From: Thalassia testudinum
Taxonomy: Eukaryota > Streptophyta > Magnoliopsida > Alismatales > Hydrocharitaceae
Length of the DNA stretch: 64,000 nucleotides
Direction: 5' to 3'
Assembly (NCBI GenBank): GCA_037157565.1
Contig: JAZHRO010000013.1
Coordinates: forward strand, 34,662,501 to 34,726,500
Shown here: piece by piece, positions 1 through 12,700 of the stretch
How the letters are laid out: every line of letters starts with the position of its first letter
Numbering within the stretch: the first letter of the stretch is position 1
The notes under the pieces: model-generated
The model's database searches: none
What the model saw: the letters and a program-made list of their open reading frames with translations, nothing else
Told to the model about the DNA's origin: nothing
Made by a program: the position numbers and the translations under genes

Positions 1-3000
1 AGAAGTTTTCATTCAATTGCAGCGAACCCTCCAACCTGCAGATAAGTGGGATTTATTCTCCCTATAGCACCATTGTCTACGGAATCAACAAGCCAAGTTC
101 TTGAAAACAGTGAATCCTTTGAACCATGCACGTCTAACATCTCTTAGGTGCATGCGTTTCATTGTATGTGTTTTCGAGTGTATGCTGAAATGAAAACATA
201 TTCATAATTTTTTCCGGTTCATTTTTTCACAAAATTTCAATATGTGAATAAATTCCTTTCAATGGAAACCATACCTTTATGTGAAGTTGAAAGCATCTCA
301 CATTAGAGAAGGGATGAGGACACAATTCTGGAAGCATTTAAATTAGTAACAGGTGAATGAAACATTGAAATAGAAACCAACAGTGGGAGGTTCTCAACTT
401 TATCCACTTAACTGGTTAGTCCAGGAGGAAGGGAAATAAGACCTAACATGGCAGCTCATAGAACCAAACCGGGCCTTAAAGTTCCTGAGCATTTTGGGCC
501 TGGTGCTTCCCATCGAATAATAAAATGTGGCATCCCTTTTTCTTAGTCCACGGCATGTCCAAGCATATACATTAATAAATGTGCGTGCGTATGCTCGTGT
601 GTTTGTATCTGCCCATGCCTACTTACCTCTCTATCTATCTATAGTTGCACGAGTTGGATTTAACCCACAAAACCCAATCACATATTAGGTCGAGTTGGAT
701 CTGACTTAAGAATTTCAGTGGATTAGGTAGGCTATACTTCGGCCAACCCAATTAAAATGTAGGTTGGATTGGGTTCGAAGAGCAATTCAATGCAACCCAA
801 CCTGCAAATTTTAATTTTTTTTTAATATTCATTTTTCTTAAATACAAAAATCAAATATTTTACTCTTCTTTGGACTTAAATAACATTGCATTAATCATTA
901 TACCTATTACCTTTAAAAGTTAAAAGTCCATTAACATTTACTATTTCCTCTGCTATTTCTCCCACCAATAGCCTATTACAATAGTCCTTTTGTCATATGC
1001 TTTGGCTTCTTTCTTAATTTTCTATTTAAAATTCTAAATTTTTATTTTGTTTGTATTGTATTACTCGAACGATTGTGTAAAGAAGCCCAATAGTTGAACA
1101 AACAACAAATTAATCTAACCTACTCCAATCTGATCCAATTTTTTGAGTTAAGTCAAGTTAGGTTAGATCCTAAGATTGATTGGATTAGATTGAGTTCGAG
1201 GAACTGCGAACCGTAGACATTGGGTCAAGCTGTAAGTTAGGTTCCAATTGACTCAGACTCATGTGTAGCCATATATATATATATATGTGTGTGTGTATAT
1301 TTGAAGTAAAATTATCCAAGTTTTAGGTAGCCAGGTGGGGTTTGATCGCAAACTTGCTCCATATACGTTCTATTATTGGGATCCACAGAGAATCCCTTCC
1401 CTCGATGAGCAGGATGATATAATATATAATATATATAGATCATGCATGTTCTTATTGTTAGCATATGGACCAACAGCAATCTGATTGCAGATGCCTACAG
1501 CATGTGACATGGCTTCTCACGTAAGAAAGCAAAGGCTTAATTAAGCATGGCACGTATTGATGAGTCCTTGTGATTGTGTGGCACTTGATGTGTTTGATGA
1601 GTGCGCAGCACATGCAGTGGAAATTTGAATGCAGTACCCGAACATGTCATAAAGTTGCTATCTTACTTGTAACCATGCAGACAATTTATCTTAAGGTTAA
1701 GGTGCATAGAATTCCTTGTCAGAGTAAATATATACGTTGGTTTTATTTCCAGTAGGAATTGTCCTTTTATTGGTTGTGGTTTCTGTAAAAATTGCGGTGC
1801 ATCTGAAGCCAATGTTTTACGTAGTCCATTAAGGTGGAAGCAAACGTTATTAATTTAATCTGCCTGAACCCACACCTGTTGGTGTAGAATCGATATTTAC
1901 TTCCTTTTTTGTAGCTTCTGCGTTTCAAAAATTTTAATGGTTAGAAACGTCAATGAAAAAGGTCGAGTTGTTTTTTGTAGGGTATATAGTCCAGAAATGG
2001 ACTGTTGAGCAGATTGGCTTATCTGAGAATGCCTTCCTTGTGACTTCACAGGTGGTTAGAATATTAATAAAAGTATTATCTCGAGGTAAACGCCTTTCCG
2101 GTAGATCAAGGAAGTTAATGTTGGGATTAGATAATAATCTTACAAATAAAATTTTGAACGGTCCACCTATATGTGTAATATATCACGAAATATATGAGCA
2201 ACCAAATCACAATATCAGCCACAACGACAAGACATATGATGTATTTGCTTTTTAACGTGGGAAAACCTTTTAAAGATGTGAGGATAACAAGTCATAAGAT
2301 AAATATGACTCAAAATCAAATACTACAAGGTAAATCAAGTTATGAATACAAAGGAACTTAATTACACAAAGCTAAGCTAGCCCTTATTTAAATCAAATAT
2401 TAACAAATCAAAGGCAAGCCAACATGAGGTAACTGAAAGAATATCACCCAAAACGATGATTAATCTTCCCACGGGTAATAGACCTCTTGAAATAAAAAGA
2501 TCTCCTCCATACGTGCACAAAAGAGGAGGGAGAATTGTTGATTGCCCAAGATCCGATCCACACTTATCAATCTCTCTTAGGGGGTGTTTGATATGCAGGA
2601 TTAACACAAATTCTATCCCCAATTTCGTGTTTGGCATCACTGATTTTGGAATCGCACGATTTTGAAATTAAGGGTGTAATTTAAGAATTAGTCAATTTTA
2701 TCTTCTCTTGTGAAATTATCTAATTTTGCTTGTTAAATCCATCTACTTCTTTCTAACTAATTTTCTCCTTATTCCATCAACTTATTTCACTAAATAAACA
2801 CCTGATCAAGTGGAATAAAATTCTATATAATTTTTTTGACAAAACTACAAATCCAACTAAATACTCAGGTGAAATAAAATCTTTTAATTCATCAATTTTT
2901 ATTACTTTTAATTTTTATTACTTTTAATAATTTTCCTTATCAAATAACACCGAATAATCTTATTGGAGAATGATCATTTGTTGTACGTCCACCACTACAC

Positions 3001-5450
3001 AAAAGTAATGCCTTTCACAGGAGTCTAAAAAGGTATTCAAGAGTCACCATCAAACTTTCAAGAATATTGCAAGGATCAATTAAGGTCTGATATGGGTTGA
3101 TTTCTCACATAGAAGGGAATTAACCCACCCAACAACTAATTTGTTACGTGTATAGCAAAGACCTTCTCAATTTTCAAAAATTCCAAAAAGATATATCCTG
3201 CAAGGAGGTCACCAACTAGATTGCAACGAGTAACATCAACAGAGAATGAAGCACTAGTAAGTAGTAAACAAGAAAACTAGAAGTAAAGAAGTTGTCGCCA
3301 GGTACTAACAAGGTGGAGACATTTCTTAATTTGTCCAATAATATTAGTGTTGTTTCCATCTCCAGGAGCCGACTGAAGAAGCTTAATATCCAATGGACTA
3401 TAAGTAATAAAAGCCATAAAAAAGCAAATAACAAATATACATTACAGAGAATGTACAGTAGTTAATTATATCAGCACTGGCTCCCCTCAAGCTGGAGAAT
3501 ACCAAATCAACTAGTCATGAATATAAATAGGTCAAAATAGCCGAGTAATTGTTAATTGTGATGCGCATTGTTTTTCTGTGAAACGCAGGATATATATATA
3601 CACCCTCATGGAACTCTTTTAATTCTGATTGGCATTCTTGTTCTGAAACACAAGGTGCACCTTCATAGAACTATTGTTCTTTCTATGCCCACCACTTAGC
3701 ATAATCATCGCTTAATCTTCCGTGATTTTGTTCACGAAGCTGCAGTCCCCAAAATTTGGTGATTACTATTACAGATAAAATTAGCAATCTCTTGCAGCAT
3801 ACATATCATCTGGAAAAATAACCTAAGTCCCCATCTTGGTCATGAGACTTTGGTCATTAAATTAAGGGCGATGGTACGCAAACATCACTTTGTACTTAAC
3901 TTTAAGACGCAACTTTCAACATAAAGTAAGACATGACATGAAACATACTATATTACGTTAATACGACGTTTACTCTATGTGTCCTATTTTTATAGGAAAT
4001 GAGAACGTGGCACATGATGCATGATACGTGATGTGTCATGTAACGTGACAAAACCATCATGTGAATGTGATATAACATGTCGTGCCAATGAGGCATGACA
4101 GATAAGCTATGTGCAAAATGACGTACAAAGTTGGGTCCGTAAAATATTTCCCTTAAATTAATTACGGACCGGCTTGACCTTTTCCAAGCAAATGGTCATT
4201 GCTCATAACGTCACGAGAACAACATCACTGTGATCTACGTTTTGCTTGCGGAGAAGATGGTCAACTCTTATTACCAATAGATGGGGGGAACACTTCCAAA
4301 TTTATCATCGGTATTGATAAGGAGATATCAATTTAGCTAATTATACTTTTGCAGCTCCAAGAAGTAAACTGATATATATAATTAGAGCTACTAATAGATC
4401 ACCTAGAATGGGGATCATTTTTTTTTTAACCTAGAAGCCCTCGGGTTGTCTCTTAAAAAAGAATTAAGAAAGTCATGCCACTCGCAACACACGACCTCAA
4501 GGTTAGTGTAGAGCAAGATTCGAATAGATACCCCCACTGTCAATATTAATGGTGTGGGCCTATTGCATTACTAGACCATGTCCTGACCAACAACGGGCCA
4601 TGGTGGGTGGCCATGACAGGTGGGCTTATGGTTGCACATTGGTCCGAAACTAAGGGATCGATTGCGCTGCATTAACTTGTCAGGTTAATTTTCACCTGTT
4701 CGAATCAAGGCCACGACAGTAACGAAGTTAATGCAAGCATGTGAGGACCATTGGGCACGTGATTGCCGTGGGCCCAACCCATGCATGGTCTGGTCCGGGG
4801 TGGGGCTAACACACCTGAAATGCCAACTGGCTTAACGGCCTAGTGAACTCCAGCTCACTTGAGCTGTCCTGTACGTGGATCGCATTGCTCTCGTCTTTTT
4901 TAATTCCCACAGTCGAGGACAGGCAAAACTGCCAACTCTGCATGATATATATATATATATATATTTGTTTGATTTTTGAGAAGCTTATATATTCTCCATT
5001 CATATAATCTAATTTAAATTGATAAAAATTAATGTTGACAATTTGTTGGGTTGGGGGCTCTATTTAATAGACATCCCAATGCAACCACCAAAATGGTGCC
5101 CTCGATGAGGGTGCTCCTTGGCAGGAAGCATCCAACATCCCTGGATGGATGCAGCCATCATTAATTCCCTGCAAACTCTCACATTGCCAACACTTCCAGC
5201 TAACCGGAACGTGACAGGGAGGCCGTGGCGGTGGGCTTAAGAAATTAATGTGGCCATTAATGGCTCTACAAAGATGGGCAAAGATCATACTAGTTGCAAA
5301 CCTAGTAAATTAATTAGTGTGCACCATCCAAAGATCTATCCATTGCCCCACTCCGGAAGTGAAGGCAGTTTTTGTCGATGATGGTTTTTGCCCTGTAGTT
5401 TGCATAGCCTAAATTGTCCAGGTTCGTAAAGGTTGCTTAGGTTACATTTA
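1..5450. other. Intergenic, AT-rich, no gene seen
   Basis: No reading frame here looks like a protein. The stretch is AT-rich and contains short TA runs (about 1,271-1,287 and 4,944-4,962). A block at about 645-1,270 is rich in variants of GGTTGGGTT. A segment at 2,584-2,955 starts GGGGGTGTTTGATATG and ends with a loose inverted match (CAAATAACACC), the usual look of a small hAT-type non-autonomous element, but no flanking duplication could be found. Open frames at 1,570-2,255 and 2,377-2,665 have no family resemblance and biased composition, and are treated as chance. Confidence 0.5.
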
Positions 5451-5454
5451 GGTT

Positions 5455-5765
5455 GTGTTTGGTAGGGGGATAATATTATATCGGGATAGAATAAGAATAG
5501 AATATATTTGATTTGTGGGATTGTTAATTATTGGCATGTTGATTTTGTGAGAGAGAATGGAGAGTTAGTGGATTTTGATACGATGAATTGTAATTATTAG
5601 GTAGTATTTTTGAGTTATACGTGGAAAAAAAGATTATTAGTGGATTTTGATGTTATGGGGAAGAGAGAATATATGCGAGAAGAGATAACTTTTTAGAACT
5701 CATGCTACTCCTATCCCATCCCACCTGCTATTCTCTATTTCGATTCTTATCCCCCAGTCAAACAC
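5455..5765. mobile_element. Foldback element, hAT-type MITE candidate
   Basis: The ends form an imperfect terminal inverted repeat: GTGTTTGGTAGGGGGATAA at 5,455-5,473 and, on the other strand from 5,765, GTGTTTGACTGGGGGATAA. That is 17 of 19 identical. The ~310-bp interior is AT-rich and has no coding capacity. No convincing flanking duplication was found, so the superfamily is inferred only from the GTGTTTGG-like end and the size. Confidence 0.5.
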
Positions 5766-5770
5766 TGACT

Positions 5771-6885
5771 CAGATGTTAGGTGCAGGTTAGTGTGGAATA
5801 AGTGGAAATGAGTATTTGTTTAAGTGGTAGGATAAGTGTGAGGAATAAAATGATGATACTTATTTAATATTAAAGGTGAAAATATAGGATGTGATGGATA
5901 TTTATTTAATATTAAAAATAAAAAGAAAAGATACTGTCAAAAATTTATTTAATATCAAAAATACGAGTGAGAATTATTGTGGTACGATGGAAAAAAACTT
6001 CTAGAAAAATTCCCATAAAAACCTCAAACGGGATATTCACCCACTAATCCTCCCTTCGATTGAGACCTTAAAGTTTATGTTGAGGTAAAATTTTTTTAAT
6101 TGAAAAAGTAATTTTTTATTTTAATTGGAAGATCGTAAATTTTATTGAACAGGTGGATGCAGATTCGACATTCGATTAGATACGTGGTAAGTGGGATGAT
6201 TCGACGTGTGATGAAGGGAGAGTTAGCCACCAACACCCCCCATCAACTTTTCACCTATATATTATAGCTTGAAAAGTCGACATGTAGGACAAAGCTTGCC
6301 CCCGACCTTGCACCCAAACAGGCCTGATTGTTTGTCACCAATGGTGGCAGCTAACATCAGCATTTATTGGAATTGCCATAGCCTATTTTTTAGTTGAATT
6401 ACATTGCCACAAGGAATATTTGTTGGTCCCAACTTAGATGTGCTTCCAATAAACGCTCAATTCGTGTGTGATCCATATGTGGGTGGACTTTGATGCTTTT
6501 ATTATTTCTTAAATTTTGGATTTTAAGCTTTTAGTTGTATAAGTTAGAAGTAAAAAAAAAACTATAATATCATCTAGATTGTTTAGCCAAAAATTAAGTT
6601 AAGAAAGATATATTGTGATATATTCTTTCAAGATATTTAGTCTAAATGTCTAAAAGGATATGTCACAAGATGCTTGGATCAAATGTGGACAACCGTAAAC
6701 GCAAGGTTTACTTAGAAACACTTTACAATAATCATAGGAGCACTCCTTTTCTAGTGACCACAATTATCTAATGTCACCTCCACCAAACCACAGCAACAAA
6801 GGTAAGATATGTATGTACATAAAGATGCTTGATCGTAAATAGATGCACACTCAAGATTCATTTACTCGTACAATTTAATACCCTC
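5771..6885. other. Intergenic, nothing recognised
   Basis: AT-rich sequence without a coding frame. The right end at about 6,760-6,885 abuts the 3' end of the Copia remnant and could include its decayed LTR, but no clear TG/CA borders were seen. Confidence 0.4.
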
Positions 6886-6887
6886 CC

Positions 6888-9080
6888 TTAAGTTAAACAC
6901 ATAAATCAAATATGATCAACTTACTAATTATTTTTCAAAATAGACAAATGTAAATTTTTTAGTGAAGATGTTTGCAACTTTTTCCTTATACTTTATGCAC
7001 GTTGAACATAATATCCCAATGCAATCTTCTCATGAATAAAATATCCATCCAATGTTTTATTTTGTCACGAAGAATTGGGTTTTGATGAGGATGATGCTTG
7101 ACTTATTAACACAATAGAGCTTTATAGCTGCAATCATTTCCACACTAATATCAAGTAAAAGAATCTTCATCCAAAACATCTTAGTAATTTCTTATGCAAC
7201 TATTCTATACTCACTTTCTACCTGATCTATCAATAACAATTTGTTTCTTACTCCTCTAAATGATGGCATCTCCTCTAAGATATATAGAAGCAAAATCATG
7301 AAGTACCCTATCTATATTGTTAATGGAACCTAGCCAATCAACATTAGTATAAGTCTCAACACTTTGTCCAGCACCTTTGATGTATAAAAGGTATTTCCTT
7401 ATATTTTTCTTCAAGTAGTGCAATGCTTTGCACACAACTTTAAGGTAAGATCTATATTTGCATGCATAAATTGGCCTAATCATTCTAAGCATAAAAATGT
7501 ATGGTTTAGTTAAAGTAAGATCAATTTTTCCACTCGGCATTGGTATATATATCTATTTTCTTATTTCTCATAAAGTGGCTCTAATCTTTCAAGTAGGGCC
7601 TTTAAGTCACCTCTAATGAAGAGGAAATAGATTTACCTCCTAACATTCTATTCGCTTGTAGGAAGTCAAGCATATACTTTCATTGGCACATTATATGAGT
7701 CCTTCGACTTTTTTACCTTAATGTCAAGGAAGTATTCTTTTCCTTATTCATTAATCTCAAATTCTTGTGCAAGTATTGTCTTCAACATCTCAACCTCCTA
7801 TTTGTTTTTCTTTTGTAAGGATCATGTTATTGACATACACAAGCATAAAGGTAAAAAGTGTACTAGATATTTTTATAAACAAAGCATGATCTCCATTGCC
7901 TTGTCTATAGCCTTGGTCCTTCACTTTGAACCTCAAATGCTCAAACCAAGCCAAGGATTTATTTTAAGCCATATGAAACCTTTTTTAATTTGCAATACTA
8001 GTTCTCATTATACTCATAATTAGGTGACTTCTGCATGTAAATTTCTTGTTGTGTCCCATTTAAAAGCACATGCATCTTTTGGAAACACATTTTTCAAGTC
8101 CAGAAATGTTGAACGACAAGGGATATATAATACAATCACAATAAAATTTTTTCTTTGCAATAGGCGTAAAGGTCTCCAAATATTTTATCTCGTGAATCCT
8201 TTTGCCACCAATCTAACTTTATATCTATCTATATAACCACTAGCTTTATTGTGTAGACCCACTTTGCTCCTACTATATAAGTATCATTAGGATTATCAAC
8301 AAGCTCTCATGTTTGGTTCTTTAGCAAAGATCTCATCTCTTCCTGCATCGCTTGAAACTACTTTGGATTTATTAGTTGAGTTTCAACTATAGATTTGGTA
8401 ACCGAAGACAAAGAAAGAGATGACGAGGAACATTTGTAGCTCAAACTAAGGTGGAAAAATCCTACTTATCTTTTTATTGCATAACATGTCCACTTTGCAT
8501 GATTGGTAGGCCATTTAATTGTCTTGAGTTTACATATGTGCAACGTTATTGCTTTTGTACTCGACACCATTATCATTGGAAGTACGACCTAATCATCATG
8601 ACCCAAGGATGAGTTGAAATTATGGAAGTACTTGGATTGAACATTTGATTGTTTGGCTCTCTTGTACATGGCTTTTCATAAACAACTCCATATTTTCTCA
8701 CCTCCTCCTCATCCTCTTTATCATTGGCAATAACTAAATCTAATGTATTCAAAAGTGTGCCTAAAGCATGAGAAGACTACACAATCTTCTCGTGAGATGC
8801 TACCTCCCATTCGAACTCATCTCTTAGAATACAAAAGGTCCTCTTCACAATTGTCAATAATCTCCCCTAAAGGAGAAATTTTAGATTGGAAATACAATTC
8901 TTTCTCAGGAAAGGTGACATTTCTCATGCAAACTTCCTTCCTATATATATATATATATATATAAGGATCAAAACAATCATAACCTTTATGAGTAGTTGAA
9001 TAACCCAAAATACTACCTTGACAAACTTTAGAGCCACAAATAGCAACACCTATAATAGAATGATGTATGATATCACCTTT
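6888..9080 (-). pseudogene. Copia (Ty1) pol remnant: integrase end, RT, RNase H
   Basis: Read on the minus strand, the pieces follow the Copia pol order. The integrase C-terminal region lies at about 8,820-9,080 (LGYSTTHKGYDCFDP, then VTFPEKELYF). Reverse transcriptase lies at about 7,790-8,380 (ELVDNPN, AKWVYTIKL, CKLKKVSYGLK, and LVYVNNMILT at the active site). RNase H lies at about 6,890-7,540 (ALHYLKKNIRKYLLY, YTNVDWLGS, then KLYCVNKS and VANIFTKKF near the pol end). The active-site Asp pair of the family's YVDD box reads Asn-Asn at 7,826-7,837. There are many stops and frame changes, and a TA microsatellite has expanded inside the integrase part. A purine run follows the pol end at 6,888-6,896. 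This is an old, dead insertion; LTRs were not located. The domain assignment is firm and the exact ends are not. Confidence 0.85.
8942..8963. repeat. TA microsatellite inside Copia integrase remnant
   Basis: An uninterrupted alternating TA run of about 22 bases. It splits the recognisable integrase text on the minus strand between the CFDP and VTFPE parts, so it arose or expanded after the element died. Confidence 0.9.
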
Positions 9081-9249
9081 CAATATGAAGATGATACAAT
9101 GGAGAGTGCCAATTTCATCAATACGAAAAGGGAAAAATTGAATCTAATCGCCAATATGCGATAACCCACAACCATAAAGTAATGGAGACCAAGAAAATGG
9201 TTTCACCGATTGACATCTAACTTAATCATTTTAACATAAAACCCAATCT

Positions 9250-9355
9250 AGAGCCCATTTGGTTCACCAATCAGTTCGATAGAATGCCATTAGTTGCAAT
9301 ATTGCTTCTACTTTGACGTTCATACCAATATCTGATTGGTTAGAAAAACTAAACC
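9250..9355. repeat. Short imperfect foldback
   Basis: ACCAATCAG near 9,264 faces CTGATTGGT near 9,337, with partly matching flanks (CATTTGGTTC against GTTTAGTTTTT). The whole structure is about 105 bp. It could be a degraded MITE between the Copia remnant and the promoter region of the 8CM gene. No flanking duplication was seen. Confidence 0.3.
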
Positions 9356-9624
9356 TTTGAATTTTCATCCTCCACCGCGCTCCCCCGGCCCGACGCGATT
9401 TCATTAGTTGGTTCCACCCTTACCTACCTGCCTGTATACATGCACGCATATACATACATGCTTGCATTCAAACACGTATATATATTAAATGTCAGGTAAG
9501 AGTACCAAAACAGTGTCTCGATCCATTACCCTCGTCAGATACACGTATGGTGGATCTCGTACAGCGCAACTGAATGCATTATTGCATATATGATCAGGAA
9601 ACTAATTGCAAGACTGCACCGATC

Positions 9625-9673
9625 CATGCAGTGGCATCCATATATATTCCCATGCAAAGCTCCAAGACATGCA
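9625..9673 (+). promoter_or_regulatory. Cluster of three CATGCA (RY-type) motifs
   Basis: CATGCA occurs at 9,625-9,630, 9,651-9,656 and 9,668-9,673, some 230-280 bases upstream of the 8CM gene start. CATGCA is the core of the RY element bound by B3 factors of the ABI3/FUS3 group in seed promoters (established knowledge). Three copies within 49 bases suggest seed or embryo expression, but the motif is short and this is inference. Confidence 0.4.
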
Positions 9674-9794
9674 GAGACCCACACCACAAAACCCTATCCC
9701 TACCCGCAACGTGAACCCTCCTCTGTGCCTCATAAATAATGCCCACATGGCCTCGTGATGACTGCTGTCAACCAGTCGCATCCCCCGACTCCCT

Positions 9795-9803
9795 CCATAA
9801 AAG
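9795..9803 (+). promoter_or_regulatory. TATA box of the 8CM gene
   Basis: CCATAAAAG sits about 110 bases upstream of the ATG at 9,906. That leaves a plausible 5' leader of roughly 70-80 bases if transcription starts ~30 bases downstream. It is the best TATA match between the CATGCA cluster and the start codon. Confidence 0.55.
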
Positions 9804-9905
9804 CCCTACACTTCCTTCCTTTCAAACTCCACACAACAAAGCACAGCTCTAGTAGTACTACTCCTCCTCTGGAGGCAGCTTGAGCATCAGTGATACGTGC
9901 TACCG

Positions 9906-10295
9906 ATGGGTTCCACGGTGCAGGCAACCACCGCCCTCCTCTTGGGCCTCAACCTCCTCTTCTTCTCCCTGCAGGTGTCGGCCTCCGGATACGTGCCGTG
10001 CCGTCCGAAGCAGCCTTGCTACCACCACAGGGGGTACCCAAAGTGCCCGATGGACGCCCTTAAGCTAGGGGTGTGCGCCAACGTCCTCGGGTTGGTCAAC
10101 GTGGTCGTCGGCTCGCCCCCGACCCTTCCGTGCTGCTCGCTCATCAGGGGGCTCGCCGACCTCGAGGCCGCCGTGTGCCTCTGCACCGCCATCAAGGCCA
10201 ACGTGCTCGGCATCAACCTCAACGTCCCCGTCTCCATCAGCGCCGTCCTCGGCTGCTGCGGGAGGAGGGTGCCCCCTCAGTTCCAGTGCTACTGA
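9906..10295 (+). CDS. Secreted eight-cysteine-motif protein (HyPRP / DC2.15-like)
   Basis: Encodes 129 residues. Residues 1-27 are a signal peptide (hydrophobic core [15 protein letters not shown], then ASG). Residues 47-128 form the plant lipid-transfer/hydrophobic-seed-protein fold: Cys47, Cys57, the pair Cys76-Cys77, Cys91-Leu-Cys93, Cys118 and Cys128, with the family signatures [31 protein letters not shown] and GINLNVPVS. The Pro-rich linker between signal peptide and domain is very short (~18 residues) and carries two extra cysteines (32, 38). A third extra cysteine (117) makes a CC pair before GRR. Such proteins are exported to the cell wall or apoplast and are implicated in wall structure, lipid binding and stress responses; the substrate here is unknown. 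The first ATG of the frame is chosen; GTG at 9,897 lies in frame but is not a plausible plant start. No intron is needed. The coding region is strikingly GC-rich beside AT-rich flanks. It is the only intact host gene seen in the window. Confidence 0.93.
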   Translation: MGSTVQATTALLLGLNLLFFSLQVSASGYVPCRPKQPCYHHRGYPKCPMDALKLGVCANVLGLVNVVVGSPPTLPCCSLIRGLADLEAAVCLCTAIKANVLGINLNVPVSISAVLGCCGRRVPPQFQCY

Positions 10296-10520
10296 TCGAT
10301 CATCTCCCGATCTATCTATATATTCATGCATGCATGCGTATGCTTCTGGGTGGATTATTTTGTTGTTCTTCCTGTTCTTCTCCTTCTTCTTCTTCTTCTT
10401 CCCGTTGTAGTTGATCCGTATGTTTTGTTTCTTGGATTTCATCTCTCATTGTTTATTATTATTATTATTATTCTGTAATTCTCGTTCTCAAGGCACGTTT
10501 CGGTTGCAATAATTAAGGTT
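10296..10520 (+). other. 3' untranslated region of the 8CM gene
   Basis: After the TGA at 10,293-10,295 come a run of overlapping CATGCATG repeats (10,326-10,340), a CTT-rich run (10,375-10,402), an ATT repeat (10,451-10,472) and AATAAT-type signals (for example 10,508-10,514) that could serve polyadenylation. The end of the transcript cannot be fixed from sequence alone. Confidence 0.45.
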
Positions 10521-12700
10521 CGTTGCATTTCTTATATCTTTGTCAATTTTTTTGCTATTAGTTGATTTAACATTGTTTGATTAGACTTAATGATGTGAGT
10601 GGTAAATGATTTTAATATAAATTTAGAAAACCTACGCTAAAGTGATCAAACTAATTAGACCATCAGATGAGAGATTAATTAGTTAAATAAATAAAGATTA
10701 ACTCTTCTTTTAAAAGGTTAACCTCTTAAATAAATTAATCCTACATGTCACAAGCCAAATCAGTTAGATATTGTGGCATATTACTTTAATTTCGAAGAGA
10801 TTATAAAGTCAGGAGGAGCGATTTCTCCACTACCACCATGCATCTCTGCTTCCACGAGTGGGTGAGTAGATCTGGGAACAGAGTTCTTCCTTATATTGGG
10901 ATTAGGCATGTAGATCTGAAGGGGATTTGATTATGCGACCTACTGGAGGAAATCAAAATGCCAATAGCAATAAAAAAGTCCTCTAAGCTTTCAGGTAATT
11001 AAAGTTGTAAGTTAGTTTCATACTTGGCATTGGATATATAGCCCGCTCCTCTTCTGTTCTAGCTTTACTTTTGGGAATAGCTCTGCCTCTCCGAGGGAGA
11101 TCTTTTTTTAACTCCTTGTTCATTTGCCCTTTAACATGATGTTTTTAATCTGCAAGGAAGCCGGGAAATTCGACAAGTAATTAGTTAAAAAAAAAAAAAA
11201 AAATTGAAGAAGCCAAGAAGCCAACGAGAATAGCTTTAGCGAAAATTGTATATGTTGATTGCCTTGTGAGTTGATAGACAAAATTGCATGCAAGAGAGGG
11301 GGCATGAACAATGTAAGGTCGTTGAGAAACTGATTTTTTTGAAAAAAAGAAGAAAAGGATATTTCATTTAACCAAATTACAGAGGAAGGGGGGACTAATT
11401 TAATTCCAGAAACCTGTCAATTACAAGCTAAGGTTGAACTTCCTGGCCAACAGTTGAGGCACTAATTTTATTCTGGTAAGTTGCATAATTAAATCCCAGA
11501 TCTACCCTTACATTGAATGGTCTTCGTGACTAAGTAAATTAAGTCAATCAAGTTGGATAATAAATTCTCCAGATAGTCTCCATTCCCTTCCTGTAGTTGT
11601 GCTGATGAAGCACGTACATTCCTCCATTCACCCACTTTAACTGGTCCAAACCAACCCCACACTACTTCCATCAATGCAATCTCCAATTTAAGCTCAGCAA
11701 TCTTGATGGCAATTCTTTGTTCCAACTCCCTTCCAAATTGAAACAAAGAGAAACGATGGGCGCTCCTGTAAATCTAAAAATGGGCATCTTTATAAGAAAT
11801 GAGACGCTTTGTAGTGCCAAGCACAATTGTACATGAAAAAAAAAAAACTTATTTATATCAAGTAATAAAAGAGAAAATCGATAGTGGCTTTCAAAAACCT
11901 CTTTCCAATTGAAAATGCAACAAACATCGAGGGTAAAATCAAAATTAAATCAGGAGCCCATTAATGCAGCAAATTCAAATAAAACAATAGCTAGGATCAC
12001 ATAGAAGCTGCTATAAACCAAAAAGTCTTGACCAGTTTGAAAGATTGATCAGTGCAATTCAAATAACTGAATTGCGAATTGTATGATCCCTGAATGGAAA
12101 CTCAATTAACCCAATCCTTAACTATCTCGATGTCAACCTCTCACTTTTTATGATTTGGATTTTCTAAATATTAAGGAGCCAATAACATTCCAATACTCCT
12201 TTTCACCATGCATAAACTGAACGCACATTTGAGGCAAGTACAAAAGTAAAACTTCTATAAATACAGTATACCCAATGCATCAATACCATGGATATAAAGT
12301 GTCAAGGAACTCACTTGGCATCCTATTGATCATTGAATCAAATTTCATGGTTGACATACTTTCTACAAGGTAGAATTTTATCTTCATGGCACATTTATGA
12401 TTTGCCGTTTGCTTTATCTGAAGGTTGTATGCATGGATTTTCTGCACATTGATCCCCTTTGGGATGTGATTCGTAGAGTGCAAGTAGAGAAGAAAGAGAC
12501 CAAAACGTACTTCCTCCTCTTCTCTCCTTTGGGTTGATGCATCTAATTCCCTTAAAATCCAACCATTGGAAAAATGCCAACATCTAGCGTTAGCCTATAA
12601 CTTGAAACAAACTCGATCTTTCATTTCATTTGGGCTATATTTTGATACAGACCAAGGCTCACTTAATTGTCAAGGTCGCGACTGAGTCAATAGCAACTAT
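10521..12700. other. Intergenic, no gene recognised
   Basis: AT-rich DNA. Around 11,338-11,400 the minus strand reads like a plant LINE 3' end (TGAAATATCCTTTTCTTC), hinting at a degraded retroposon tail. An 85-residue minus-strand frame at 11,489-11,746 has no recognised family. Poly-A runs lie near 11,188-11,204 and 11,837-11,849. Confidence 0.4.

Noticed and set aside
11489..11746. 85-residue minus-strand frame as a gene
   Set aside because: No recognisable family, no promoter or partner exons seen, and it adjoins a LINE-like tail.
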